64,000 nucleotides of DNA, from assembly GCA_017412605.1 (NCBI GenBank), contig JAFPWY010000004.1, positions 248,001-312,000 of the forward strand, given 5' to 3'. This document shows, piece by piece, positions 7,498 to 16,512 of this stretch. Every line of letters begins with the position of its first letter. Within the stretch, counting starts at the first letter, position 1. The translations under genes and the position numbers were made by a program. Below the pieces are notes generated by a model. The model saw only the letters and a list, made by a program, of their open reading frames with translations. It searched no databases and was not told where the DNA came from. Source of the DNA: Fibrobacter sp. (GTDB lineage: Bacteria > Fibrobacterota > Fibrobacteria > Fibrobacterales > Fibrobacteraceae).

Positions 7498-8214
7498 CTA
7501 CTCTTCGTGGGCGTTGACTTCTTCGGGGTTGAGGACGCGGATTTCAATCCTGCGGTTGGCCATGCGGCCCGCCTCGGTGGAGTTGTCTGCCTTGGGGCGG
7601 GAATAGCCGTAACCGGTTGCGGTCACGAGGTCTTCGGGGATGCCCTTGCTGATCATGTACAGGCGCACGCTGTAGGCGCGTTCCGCCGAGAGCACCTGAT
7701 TGAAATCTTCGCCGCCTTCGCTGCTGGTGTGGCCCTCGACTTCTATTTTCGCCTTGGGGTTTCGCTTGAGCCCGGCGATGGCCGCGTCGAGCGTTTTGAG
7801 CGAGCTCGGGACGAGTTCCGCGCTGCCCGCCTTGAAGGTCACCCCGGTGAGTTCTGCGCGCGTGTCGTCGAACACGACGGTGATGCCGCCGGTGCTCGCC
7901 GTCAGCGACACGTACGGGGTCTCGCCGCACTCGAACGGTCCGGTCAGGCTTTCGCAAAAGATGGTGTACTTGTCTTCCCTGGGAATCATGAAGCTCGCCT
8001 CGCCCTCGGCATCCGTGGTCACGGATATTTTGTTCTTAGGCTTGGCCTGGCCGACAAAAATCAGTTTCTTGCGGGCGTGGGGCGAATCGTTGTCATCTAC
8101 ATAAGAAACATTCAGGACTGCATGCGTCTTGTTCGGCGCGAGGGCATAAGAAAGGTTGAACGCAATCGACACAGCGATAACGAACTTTGGGAAAAACATT
8201 TGTACTCCATTCAT
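7498..8214 (-). CDS. OmpA-family outer-membrane/peptidoglycan-linking protein
   Basis: 238 residues. The N-terminus (MNGVQMFFPKFVIAVSIAFNLSYALA) is a signal peptide. A middle part of about 90 residues with beta-rich, Ig-like character follows (TTDAEGEASFMIPREDKYTIF). The C-terminal OmpA domain includes the strand GVTFKAGSAELVPSS, the IEVEGHTSSEGG motif, the LSAERAYSVRLYMISKGI helix and the terminal RMANRRIEIRV, which normally bind meso-DAP peptidoglycan. I chose the start at 8214 because GGGAGGTG precedes it. It is a free-standing gene convergent with fic. Confidence 0.85.
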   Translation of the reverse strand: MNGVQMFFPKFVIAVSIAFNLSYALAPNKTHAVLNVSYVDDNDSPHARKKLIFVGQAKPKNKISVTTDAEGEASFMIPREDKYTIFCESLTGPFECGETPYVSLTASTGGITVVFDDTRAELTGVTFKAGSAELVPSSLKTLDAAIAGLKRNPKAKIEVEGHTSSEGGEDFNQVLSAERAYSVRLYMISKGIPEDLVTATGYGYSRPKADNSTEAGRMANRRIEIRVLNPEEVNAHEE

Positions 8215-8343
8215 AAAGACACCTCCCCAAATGGAGGAAATCTGGCACAAAGATACATTTAGAGGGGCCAAAATGGGCAAAATGTATTTGCAATATAAGA
8301 TGTTTTTTTTAAATTTACGTCACCTTTAAAATAGGAGACTTCC

Positions 8344-9387
8344 ATGAAGTTCAGCAGAATCGCAAGCATGCTCCTGATTGCGGGCATGGCCAGCTCCGTT
8401 TTCGCTGCCGATGACAGTTTCAGCCTCAAGGGCAACGTCCAGACCCAGCTCACCAAGTCCATCGCCGACGACGAGCACAACTTCAGCAGCGGCTGGATCC
8501 GCGCCAACGTGGGCGGGCAGTACAAGAGCGAGAACCTCGACGGACTTATCATGCTCCGTATCTTCGCCCCGGAATTCGGCAACAAGATCGAGGGCAAGAA
8601 CTACGACAAGATTCTTGCCGACCTCTACTGGGCCAACTACAAGTGGAATCTCGGAGAAAAGGACAAGCTGAACCTGAAGGCCGGTCGCTGGAAAACCGAC
8701 TGGTCGCAGTCCACCCACTTCGGTACCTACCTCGACAAGGACCTCACCAAGCGCGGTCTCTGGATGCGCGACTACAGCCACAACGCTATTGAACTCGGCT
8801 GGATTCACGGGCTCAGCACCCTCAACGTCATGTTCGCCACGCAAGACAGCTACGCAAACAAGGGCTACGTCCGTGTCGAAGAAGACATGAAGTTCACCTT
8901 CCCTCTCGAAGTCAAGGTCGGCTACCGCGCCAACCACGGGGACCCGATTCAGTACACGGCCTACACAACGCACAGGGTCGCCACCTACGCAAGCTATAAC
9001 ATTTTCCCGATCTTCCGTGTTTACGGCGAATACGCCTGCATCTACACGCAGGACGAAGAGCTCAGCGAATCCGCTCCTAACTACCTCGCTCCCGAATCCA
9101 AGTACTTCAAGCCGGGCATCTACTTCCAGCCGTTCTACCTGGGTATGGATTTCGCACCGAAGAGCGGCATCCTGAACACGCTCATGAGCAACCTCATGGT
9201 GGAATGGGAATACATCGACAAGCGCGACAACCTTTACCAGGTCCAGGAACACACCTACGACGAATGGGCATGGACGGTCGCCTACGTGAAGAAGGTTGCC
9301 TCTTCCAAGATCCAGTTCAGCGTCTACAGCGAAAACGAAGTGACCGACGTCGGCCTCGCCTTCCGCCTCACAACGACGTTCAAGTAA
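8344..9387 (+). CDS. Porin-like outer-membrane beta-barrel protein
   Basis: 347 residues with a clean signal peptide (MKFSRIASMLLIAGMASSVFA-ADD). The mature part is a run of alternating amphipathic strands rich in Tyr, Trp, Gly and Asp (for example NVGGQYKSENLDGLIMLRIFAPEF and LNLKAGRWKTDWSQ) and ends in LAFRLTTTFK, a C-terminal aromatic strand typical of barrels. No specific porin family was recognised. AGGAGACTTCC precedes the ATG. A strong terminator follows. Confidence 0.75.
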   Translation: MKFSRIASMLLIAGMASSVFAADDSFSLKGNVQTQLTKSIADDEHNFSSGWIRANVGGQYKSENLDGLIMLRIFAPEFGNKIEGKNYDKILADLYWANYKWNLGEKDKLNLKAGRWKTDWSQSTHFGTYLDKDLTKRGLWMRDYSHNAIELGWIHGLSTLNVMFATQDSYANKGYVRVEEDMKFTFPLEVKVGYRANHGDPIQYTAYTTHRVATYASYNIFPIFRVYGEYACIYTQDEELSESAPNYLAPESKYFKPGIYFQPFYLGMDFAPKSGILNTLMSNLMVEWEYIDKRDNLYQVQEHTYDEWAWTVAYVKKVASSKIQFSVYSENEVTDVGLAFRLTTTFK

Positions 9388-9409
9388 TCGGGGAACATTT
9401 TTCGATTGG

Positions 9410-9438
9410 ACCATCGGCTAGTGCCGATGGTTTTTTAT
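9410..9438. terminator. Bidirectional terminator
   Basis: ACCATCGGC-TAGT-GCCGATGGT followed by TTTTTATTT. The stop codon of the minus-strand FISUMP gene lies in the T-tract, so both convergent genes share the hairpin. Confidence 0.9.
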
Positions 9439-10436
9439 TTGACGTCGGCGACGCAGCGCACGTAGAGTCCTTTCAGCACGCTTTCGTCGGTACGGTTGAT
9501 GCTGTGCGCCTGGCGACGGAATTCCCAGCCGCGGCCGGTGTCCTTTTCCACCGAGGTACTCGACCAGTAGTGCCCCGTGTACGTCTCGTCGCAGTATTCG
9601 TCCCAGTCGCGACACCCGCCGCGTCCCAGGTTGTCCCAGTCGAGCTTGGACTGGTCCTTCTGATAGTCTCTCCACTCGCCGTCGTTGGGGAGGTGCCAGC
9701 CCTTCGGGCAGGCTTTCAGCGCCTCGTTGTAGGTATAGAAGCGTCCATGGCGCTTGCAGAACACGGAATCCTCCAAGAAGCACTGTTTCGCGCTCGTGAG
9801 GTTGTATCTAAGGTTCTGCTTCATCCACACCTTGGTGCTGTCGCGGAGTTCCACCTTGTACTTTTTCCCATCGCGGGGGTCCGTGAACACCATCTTGTCG
9901 CGGGAGATGTTCATCTCTTCGAGGGGGTCGTAGTCGCCAACGCAGCGCACGGGCAGTGCCATGCTGTCGGTGACGGCAATTTCGCTGAACATTCCGCGGT
10001 TAAGGTCGAGCATGATGCCGCGTTTCTGTTCGCCGGCCACGGCGAAGTAGCCGACTTCAGGGCCGACCTGCCTATTGTCGCCTGCGCCGATTTCGTAGAA
10101 CCCTGACGGAGCGCCGACAAACGTCCGCATGTTCTGCTTCTTGCGCGAGCCAATGAACTGATCCTTGATAAGCACTTCCCAATCTTGCCACGACGGGACG
10201 CGCGTATTTTCGGGACAAGCCTTGTCCCATGCCTTCGGAGCGTAGAACGCCCTGTTCCTTACAACGAGCGAAGCCCCTTCTTTGTATGAAAGATTTCCTG
10301 TAAACCAGTTAAGCGGTCCGGTACGGACCACCCTATAAACACGATTGTCGCGCGAATCGCTATAGTCGTTCGCGGCAAACGATACTCCTGCAACCATTGA
10401 TAAGGCCACAACCAAACGGCCTAAATAACCTAACAT
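9435..10436 (-). CDS. Secreted FISUMP-domain protein with two domain copies
   Basis: 333 residues. The signal peptide ends near SFA-AND, with no lipobox cysteine, unlike the large cluster at 24.7-34.9 kb. Two FISUMP-like halves are visible. The first has FYAPKAWDKACPENTRVPSWQDWEVL and closes with LPVRCVGDYD. The second has WMKQNLRYN, GRFYTYNEALKACPKGWHLPNDGEWRDY, YWSSTSVE and closes with GLYVRCVADVK. The CP-GW-LP and VRCV signatures define the family. The function of FISUMP proteins is not established; they are abundant surface or secreted proteins in Fibrobacter. Confidence 0.85.
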   Translation of the reverse strand: MLGYLGRLVVALSMVAGVSFAANDYSDSRDNRVYRVVRTGPLNWFTGNLSYKEGASLVVRNRAFYAPKAWDKACPENTRVPSWQDWEVLIKDQFIGSRKKQNMRTFVGAPSGFYEIGAGDNRQVGPEVGYFAVAGEQKRGIMLDLNRGMFSEIAVTDSMALPVRCVGDYDPLEEMNISRDKMVFTDPRDGKKYKVELRDSTKVWMKQNLRYNLTSAKQCFLEDSVFCKRHGRFYTYNEALKACPKGWHLPNDGEWRDYQKDQSKLDWDNLGRGGCRDWDEYCDETYTGHYWSSTSVEKDTGRGWEFRRQAHSINRTDESVLKGLYVRCVADVK

Positions 10437-10548
10437 TTTTCACCTCTACAAAACAGGTACAAACCTACTAAGGAATATATACCGGATTTGCAGAGGCCGA
10501 CACGTAAAAAAATTTTAAAGTGTGGAAGCCCACACCCTCAAATTGCGC

Positions 10549-11343
10549 CTAGAACGAAAAAACGGCACCAAAGTTCCCGGGTCCGACCCAGAGCGAGACA
10601 TTCTTCACAGATTCCTTATGGGTTTCCAAAACCAGGAAGCTCACTCCCGTGCCCACCAGGGCACCGACGACCACGTCCGACGGGTAGTGCTTGCCGGCGG
10701 CAATCCGCAGCGCACCGACAAACCCGGCTAGAGAAAGTGAGCCAGCCCACACGATGCCCCTGTACGGGGACGAAGGGTACATCTCGGAGAAATACGACGC
10801 CGTGAACACGGCTGCCGTAAATGCGGCCGAACTGTGCCCGCTAAAGAAGCTGCCGTAGGCTTCGCCCTCGGCCTTTTCCGCAGCCTCCTTGCCATCCCCG
10901 TCCTCGGCATATATATAAGGGCGCGGCCAAATCTTCAGCGAGCGCGTAGCGAGGTTCAGGCCGCTCTGGATAGCGAGTGCCTGCGCATACATGAGCGTGT
11001 GCCCCCAGAAAACGGAGGCGGTCCCGCCACCATACCAGGCGTACCCGGCGAGCGCGACAGGCGCGACGGCCACAGGCGCAGCCCAATCGCTTAACTTGTC
11101 AGGCCACTCCGCATAGCGCCCGGCGACAGGCCTGTCCCAGGGCAGCAGTTCCGACTGGGGCTTTACGTCGGCATCGGTTTCCATGTTGGCGTAGCGCACG
11201 CTGCCGAAAACGGAAACTGCCGTAGCACCGATGGTCAGCGGGATGTCGTAGAACGACAGCGCATACTCCGCCAATACGGGAGAAAGGCTTCCCGAGCAAA
11301 GAAACCACAAAAAAAACACTGCTTTCGGCAAAAAGGCCTTCAT
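10549..11343 (-). CDS. PAP2-superfamily phosphatase
   Basis: 264 residues with an N-terminal signal or anchor (MKAFLPKAVFFLWFLCSGSLSPVLA) and several hydrophobic helices. The acid-phosphatase signatures are in order: LKIWPRPY (motif 1), SFFSGHSSAAF (motif 2, catalytic His) and RIAAGKHYPSDVVVGALVG (motif 3, nucleophilic His and Asp). Such proteins dephosphorylate lipid phosphates such as undecaprenyl diphosphate or phosphatidic acid at the membrane; the substrate here is unknown. I chose the start at 11343, because the upstream in-frame extension is antisense to the next gene. Confidence 0.85.
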   Translation of the reverse strand: MKAFLPKAVFFLWFLCSGSLSPVLAEYALSFYDIPLTIGATAVSVFGSVRYANMETDADVKPQSELLPWDRPVAGRYAEWPDKLSDWAAPVAVAPVALAGYAWYGGGTASVFWGHTLMYAQALAIQSGLNLATRSLKIWPRPYIYAEDGDGKEAAEKAEGEAYGSFFSGHSSAAFTAAVFTASYFSEMYPSSPYRGIVWAGSLSLAGFVGALRIAAGKHYPSDVVVGALVGTGVSFLVLETHKESVKNVSLWVGPGNFGAVFSF

Positions 11344-11395
11344 TGGCCTACAAACTAAAAAATTATATTCAACATGAAGATAATCAGGAGCTTCC

Positions 11396-12343
11396 GTGTC
11401 CAAACAAGAAAACGCCAAAGAACCGATTTGCCCCGATATGGGCCTGTTCTCGGCCATTTCCGACGAAATGCGCCTCAAAATTTTGCTGCTCCTCGACCAG
11501 GCCGAGTTCACGGTCAACGAGATCAAGGACATTCTGGACATCCACCAGAGCAACGCGAGCCGCCACCTGGCCAAGCTTTCGGCATGCAACCTGCTGAAGG
11601 ACCGCCGCGACGGCATCAAGGCCTACTACGGCCTAAGCGACGACCTCTACCTGAGCCGCCGGATGCTCTCTGTCATCCGCGACGCCTACGAGGCCCTGCC
11701 GGACAAGGACATTGTCAAGTGCCGCGCAGCCCAGATACTGGAAGACCGAAACGACAAGACCAAGGGACAGATTCACAAGCTCGACCAGGCGGGCGGAAGC
11801 CTCAAGGCGCAGATAAGCCTGTTCGCCAAGCTCATGTACCCCTTCGAGAACGTCGTGGACATTGGCTGCGGTGAAGGCGGCGACCTCACGCTCATGATGG
11901 CGGGGCGCTGCAAGAACGTGACCGCCATCGACTGCGACCCCAAGGTCATCAGCGGGCTGCAGAAGACGCTCGCCCAGAAAGGCATCACCAACGTGAACCC
12001 GAAAGTCGCCGAGATGACCCAGACCGGGCTCCCGGAGAACTTCGCCGACCTCGTGCTGATGAGCCAGGTGCTGCACCACGCCAGCGACCCGCACCTCGCG
12101 CTCAAGGAAGCAGTCCGCATCCTGAAGCCGCACGGCACCCTCGCCCTCTTGGACCTCGCGCAGCACAAGGAAGAATCCTTCCGCACGACGCACGGACACA
12201 TCTGGCTCGGTTTCGACAAGAACCAGATAGAATTCCTGCTCAAGGAGCTGAACTGCAAGACCCTCGTCTCCGAAATCATCCCCAGCGAGAACGAGGTCGA
12301 TAAGAAGCTCCCTGTCATCTGCATGATTCTGGAAAAACAGTAA
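11396..12343 (+). CDS. ArsR-family winged helix fused to a SAM-methyltransferase-like domain
   Basis: 315 residues. Residues about 15-90 form an ArsR-type DNA-binding domain (LFSAISDEMRLKILLLL, then IHQSNASRHLAKL). Residues about 140-300 form a class I methyltransferase fold with VVDIGCGEGGDL, a TAIDCDP motif II and LVLMSQVLHHASDP. The start is GTG with CAGGAG five bases upstream. This architecture matches SahR-type regulators, whose methylase-like domain senses S-adenosylhomocysteine; a true methyltransferase is also possible. No methionine-cycle gene is adjacent. It diverges from the PAP2 gene. Confidence 0.85.
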   Translation: MSKQENAKEPICPDMGLFSAISDEMRLKILLLLDQAEFTVNEIKDILDIHQSNASRHLAKLSACNLLKDRRDGIKAYYGLSDDLYLSRRMLSVIRDAYEALPDKDIVKCRAAQILEDRNDKTKGQIHKLDQAGGSLKAQISLFAKLMYPFENVVDIGCGEGGDLTLMMAGRCKNVTAIDCDPKVISGLQKTLAQKGITNVNPKVAEMTQTGLPENFADLVLMSQVLHHASDPHLALKEAVRILKPHGTLALLDLAQHKEESFRTTHGHIWLGFDKNQIEFLLKELNCKTLVSEIIPSENEVDKKLPVICMILEKQ

Positions 12344-12444
12344 ACGGTCCGTCCCGAGCAATACGACCTATTTTTTTTCGTCGCCCTATTGCTTTTTCGG
12401 AGAGAATCGAATAGATTAGAAAAAAAACAGCTAAGGAGTCCCGC

Positions 12445-12555
12445 ATGGCAAAACTGATCAAGTTCATCGTCTTCGCCGCAGTTTGCATCATTACGGCATT
12501 CGGAATCTATAACCTCATCAAGACCACCAGGATTGACGAAAATACACTCGACTAG
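12445..12555 (+). CDS. 36-residue single-span membrane protein
   Basis: Short open frame beginning MAKLIKFIVFAAVCIITAFG and ending KTTRIDENTLD. AAGGAG sits eight bases before the ATG and a strong terminator follows. One hydrophobic helix (about residues 5-22) is flanked by lysines. The good ribosome-binding site and its place as a free unit between ArsR and the YfhO-like gene support it as real. No family recognised. Confidence 0.65.
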   Translation: MAKLIKFIVFAAVCIITAFGIYNLIKTTRIDENTLD

Positions 12556-12600
12556 CCCGGTGCATTCCTAGCGCCCTTCTGGCACAAGCAAGCTTGTCAC

Positions 12601-12634
12601 GAAGCCCGTCCCCCGACGGGCTTTTCTTTTTTTT
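12601..12634 (+). terminator. Intrinsic terminator
   Basis: AGCCCGTC-CCCC-GACGGGCT followed by TTTCTTTTTTTT. It ends the small membrane gene and lies just before the YfhO-like start. Confidence 0.9.
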
Positions 12635-12646
12635 ATTTTGTATTCT

Positions 12647-15427
12647 ATGAACTTTTTACAAAAGAAACCTGTATTCTTTACGGCAGCTGCCGTACTCTTC
12701 CTCGTCGTCCTCATGATTATTTTCAGGGACTTCGCTTTTGACCCGAACAAGCTCATGCTCAACAGCGACCAGCTGAACGGCATCGGCAGCCGCATCCTCC
12801 GCGCCGAGAACGTCGTGCTCACGGAATGGGACGACAGCCGCCTGGGCGGTGTCCCCACCATCGACGCCCTGTTCGGCGACGCCTACCACCCGCTGGTGTG
12901 GGTGCAGTTCCTCACGGACCCGGCCCGCGCCGTCGGCATCAAGTTCATCTTGACGGTCTGGGTCGCCTTCATGAGCGCCATGCTCCTCGCCTGGAACCTG
13001 ACCGGCAACCGCTGGTGGGGCGCCCTGCTCGGGTTCCTCTACGCACTCTCTCCCGAATTCTTCACCTACCTTTACGGCGGCCATGACGGCAAGATGATGG
13101 TGTTCGCCATCGCGCCGCTCGCGCTGCTCGCCATCCGCAAGGTCGTGCGCGACGGGAGCCTCCCCTACGTGGCCGTGCTCGCGCTTTCCATCACCTGGAT
13201 GATTCTCGGAAGCCACCTGCAGCTCACCTACCTGTTCCTGTGGGGCGCAGGCCTCTACACCCTTTACGAAGTGGCCTTCCACTGCGATGGGCTCTCTAGC
13301 CGCGGCAAGCGCCTGGGCCTTGCTGCAATCGGCCTCGCCTTCGGCCTTGCGCTCAGCTGCTTCCAGCTTGTGCCGCCCTACATGTACACCACCACGCAGT
13401 CCGTGCGTGGCGAAGGGGACCACACCAACTACGGTCACGCCGTCAGCTGGTCCTTGCACCAGGAAGAAATGGCCCAGATGCTCCTGCCCGGTTTCGTGGG
13501 CGTAGACGTCTATGAGCAGGACCCCAACACAAGCGACCTGAACGGCAGTTCCTTCGTGAACATCACCATGCAGGAATACCGCCAGATGGCCGAAGCGGGC
13601 AGCCAAGGCTCTCCGTTCTACTGGGGCCACAACAGCTTCAAGCTTGACCACAACAATGCGGGCGCGCTCCTCACCTTCCTCGGATTCCTCTGCCTGTTCT
13701 TGCCGGGCAAGCGCCGCTGGGCGGCCTTCTGGGGGCTCGGTGCGGTCGTGGCCCTCAGCTACGGCATGGGTGACCACTCCCCGTTCTTCAAACTTTGGTA
13801 TAACGTTCTCCCGGGCGTCAAGAACTTCCGTGCACCGGGCATGGCTTTGTTCTGGCTGCCGCTTCTGCTCGTGATGATGGCGGGCCCGGTCGTCAAGGCG
13901 CTCGCCGGCAACGACGAGAAATCCGCTGCCGACCGCAAGGCACTCCTGCACGGCACGGTCATGTACATCATTCTCCTCACGCTCGCCGTAATCGCCCGCT
14001 TCTACTGGACCACCTTCATCGGCCCGGTGGGCTTCGCCGTGCTCCTCGTCTACGCATTCGCATGCCTCGGTGTCATGAGCCTCGACGATCAGGGCAAGGC
14101 ATTCTCTGTCAGCAACTTTACCGATGCATTCAAGTCTGGCCTCCCGGGCACGCACCGCGCTGTCCAGGTATGCGTCCTCGTCGGCTTCGCCATCATCGGC
14201 GTGTTCATGATGAGCGCACAGAACCTGCTGAACGATCCCGTCACGGCACCGTACTTCAAGCCGCTGAACGAGACCGTGATGAACATGACCGCAGGCAAGG
14301 TGATTCCCGGGTTCATCCTGATTCTCGTCATTATCGGTATCACGTGGGCGCTTACCAAGTGGAAGGGCACAACGCCAGCCAAGGCGGCCATTCTCGCCGT
14401 CGCCGCGGGCGTCGAACTGTTCTTCATCGACGGTGCGTTCATACAGAATGTTGATGCAAACGAATACCTGCAGCCGGACAACGGCGTCATCAAGGCTCTC
14501 AAGGCGCCGTTCCGTGCCGATTCCATTAACACGCCGCGCGTCCTTTCGCTTTCGCGCAGCAAGGCGCTAGGCGCCAACGCCTTCCCGCAATACCACATGC
14601 GCAACGCCGACGGGTTCCACGATAACGAACTTGCAAGCTACCGCGCCTTCCGTGGCGGCCAGGGCAACTCGAACTACTTGATGAACATCAACGATCCCAC
14701 GGCGCCGCATCCGTTCCTCGACCTCATGAACATCGGGGCTATCGTCTTCGACACCCGTCAGGGAACATCGTACATGCCTATTGCCACGGCGATGGGTGAA
14801 GCTTACCTCTACGGTGAAGCCGTCACGATGAGCGACGAAGAGGCCATCAAGACGCTGCAGACTCAGGCATCCATCCGCAAGCCCAAGGAAAAGACGGAGC
14901 AGCCGGCCGAAACAGCCGGAGACTCTTCCGCCGCGACCGTGACCGCGGACAGCGCGGCCACGGACAGTTCCGTCGCCACGACGGAACCGGACGCTCCCGC
15001 CTTTGCCGACGAGGCCGGAAAGTTCTTCTACCGCGAAAAGGTCATCCTCTCCGAGAAGCCCGAATTCGACGGCAAGGGGAGCGTTGCGGCGGAAGGCCCC
15101 ATCCAGGGTTCCGCCAAGCTGGTGGAAAGCCCCAAGATGGACACGCAGGTGTTCAAGGTCAATGCTAGCCGCAAGGGCTTCATGGTCGTCGCAGGCAACT
15201 ACCATCCCTACTGGAAGGCCTACGTGAACGGCAAGGAAGCCAAGGTCTACAAGGCGTTCGGCACGCTCCGCGCCGTAGAAATTCCTGAAGGAAATTCCGA
15301 AGTGCGCATGGAATACCGCAGCGTTCCGTTCCACACCTGCCTCAAGGTGAGCCTCGTCTTCGCCCTCCTCCTCGTGGCACTGGCCGCAGGCCTTATCGTG
15401 AAGGCGAAGGTCCTCGCAAAAAAATAG
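12647..15427 (+). CDS. YfhO-like polytopic membrane protein
   Basis: 926 residues with about a dozen or more hydrophobic helices up to residue about 600, in the GT-C-like layout of the YfhO family. After the second residue block DDSRLGGVP the large periplasmic loop is typical. The C-terminal part is extracytoplasmic and ends with a beta-sandwich-like segment (VVAGNYHPYWKAYVNGKEAKVYKAF, AVEIPEGNSEVRMEYRSVPF) and a last membrane helix, the usual YfhO ending. A low-complexity Ala/Thr/Ser/Asp linker lies near residues 755-785. YfhO proteins are linked to glycosylation of lipoteichoic or other surface polymers in some bacteria; the role here is unknown. I prefer the ATG at 12647 over a TTG three codons upstream. 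Confidence 0.8.
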   Translation: MNFLQKKPVFFTAAAVLFLVVLMIIFRDFAFDPNKLMLNSDQLNGIGSRILRAENVVLTEWDDSRLGGVPTIDALFGDAYHPLVWVQFLTDPARAVGIKFILTVWVAFMSAMLLAWNLTGNRWWGALLGFLYALSPEFFTYLYGGHDGKMMVFAIAPLALLAIRKVVRDGSLPYVAVLALSITWMILGSHLQLTYLFLWGAGLYTLYEVAFHCDGLSSRGKRLGLAAIGLAFGLALSCFQLVPPYMYTTTQSVRGEGDHTNYGHAVSWSLHQEEMAQMLLPGFVGVDVYEQDPNTSDLNGSSFVNITMQEYRQMAEAGSQGSPFYWGHNSFKLDHNNAGALLTFLGFLCLFLPGKRRWAAFWGLGAVVALSYGMGDHSPFFKLWYNVLPGVKNFRAPGMALFWLPLLLVMMAGPVVKALAGNDEKSAADRKALLHGTVMYIILLTLAVIARFYWTTFIGPVGFAVLLVYAFACLGVMSLDDQGKAFSVSNFTDAFKSGLPGTHRAVQVCVLVGFAIIGVFMMSAQNLLNDPVTAPYFKPLNETVMNMTAGKVIPGFILILVIIGITWALTKWKGTTPAKAAILAVAAGVELFFIDGAFIQNVDANEYLQPDNGVIKALKAPFRADSINTPRVLSLSRSKALGANAFPQYHMRNADGFHDNELASYRAFRGGQGNSNYLMNINDPTAPHPFLDLMNIGAIVFDTRQGTSYMPIATAMGEAYLYGEAVTMSDEEAIKTLQTQASIRKPKEKTEQPAETAGDSSAATVTADSAATDSSVATTEPDAPAFADEAGKFFYREKVILSEKPEFDGKGSVAAEGPIQGSAKLVESPKMDTQVFKVNASRKGFMVVAGNYHPYWKAYVNGKEAKVYKAFGTLRAVEIPEGNSEVRMEYRSVPFHTCLKVSLVFALLLVALAAGLIVKAKVLAKK

Positions 15428-15475
15428 GCGCCAGGAAAATCATTTTCCTGGACACCTTTAAAAATATTTGAAAGC

Positions 15476-15510
15476 AGTCGCCCTACCATTTGGGGCGGCT
15501 TTTCTTTTTT
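15476..15510 (+). terminator. Intrinsic terminator after the YfhO-like gene
   Basis: AGTCGCCC pairs with GGGCGGCT, followed by TTTCTTTTTT. A second small hairpin (CCAGGAAAAT/ATTTTCCTGG) lies at 15431-15451. Confidence 0.85.
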
Positions 15511-16489
15511 AGAAAGCTCGCATAGCCCCCACTACGAACTTGACTGCGGAGCGGGCGATATCGGCTGCCAAGGCATCGTCTTCACCCGCCTGCTTCCTGG
15601 GGAGGATCTTCTTTTCTTCCTGCATGTCGAGCACGAGGCGCTTAATGCAGTAGATGTCGTAATCCACAGCTTCGGAATACTTGTCAAAATCAAATGTGGG
15701 ATCGGGATTCCTGTCGCTTTGGTAGTCGCCAAAGGCATCATGGCAGTCATCCTCGTCGTAAGCGGTACGGAGCTCGAACTTGATGTTGCAGGAGTTTCCG
15801 TCGTAGCCCAGCGTGACCGTACCCGAATGCTTGGTAAAGTTGTTCAGGCCAATGGTAACGTCGCCATCGTACATGGTCAGCTTGTTGCACTTGGGAGCAC
15901 GCAGGTCGTCCATCATCTGCTCAGCATTGAAAACTCTCGCGTTTTCTGGCTGGAACATCATGTAGAACTTGGCCAAAGCGGAATCGGCCTGTTCGATGGC
16001 ACTGTTCTTTTCCATCAGCTGGTGTAACAGGGACGAGGCGAAGCAGTCGCCTTCGTAACGGAACACAGACTCGACAACGTCGTTTTTCTTGAACCGCCTG
16101 CCGTTCATGATGTTCTGGTTGACAGCCTTGGGTTCAGACCAGACGCCGACAGGGAAAGACTTGCCGCCATCGTAATCGTATTTGCGCCACGTGTTCTCGT
16201 GCAAGGGGCGAATCGAAGCAATGTCTCCATTGCCATAGGCCTTCATCGTGTCGGCCTTTTCGCCTTCCTCTTTCCACACAACATAGCCAAGCGAACTGGC
16301 CTTGCACTCCGGAGGAGTAATCACAAGCAGCGAGTCCTTGGAATGATAGTAGTAATTGGCCTTGCTCAATATCATTTCGAAGTCGTCTTCGAAATCGATG
16401 TGAGACGAAGACTCGTCACCGCAAGCGATTAGAGTCATCATTCCGACAGCACATGCCGAAACGGACAATATTTTCATAAATGTTTTCAT
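15509..16489 (-). CDS. Predicted lipoprotein, unknown function
   Basis: 326 residues with a lipoprotein signal (MKTFMKILSVSACAVGMMTLIAC-GDESSS). The mature part is acidic and holds scattered cysteines (CKAS, DCFAS, CNKL, SCNI, DCHDAF, YCIKR). I recognise no domain. It lies 23 bases downstream of the ZnuA-like gene on the same strand, so it may be the third gene of the HAD/ZnuA-like unit. Confidence 0.75.
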   Translation of the reverse strand: MKTFMKILSVSACAVGMMTLIACGDESSSHIDFEDDFEMILSKANYYYHSKDSLLVITPPECKASSLGYVVWKEEGEKADTMKAYGNGDIASIRPLHENTWRKYDYDGGKSFPVGVWSEPKAVNQNIMNGRRFKKNDVVESVFRYEGDCFASSLLHQLMEKNSAIEQADSALAKFYMMFQPENARVFNAEQMMDDLRAPKCNKLTMYDGDVTIGLNNFTKHSGTVTLGYDGNSCNIKFELRTAYDEDDCHDAFGDYQSDRNPDPTFDFDKYSEAVDYDIYCIKRLVLDMQEEKKILPRKQAGEDDALAADIARSAVKFVVGAMRAF

Positions 16490-16512
16490 CGGATACCCCT
16501 CGGCAAAAATGA

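Noticed and set aside
12656-14155. Minus-strand open frame of 499 codons
   Set aside because: Antisense to the YfhO-like membrane gene, no start signal and shadow-frame composition.
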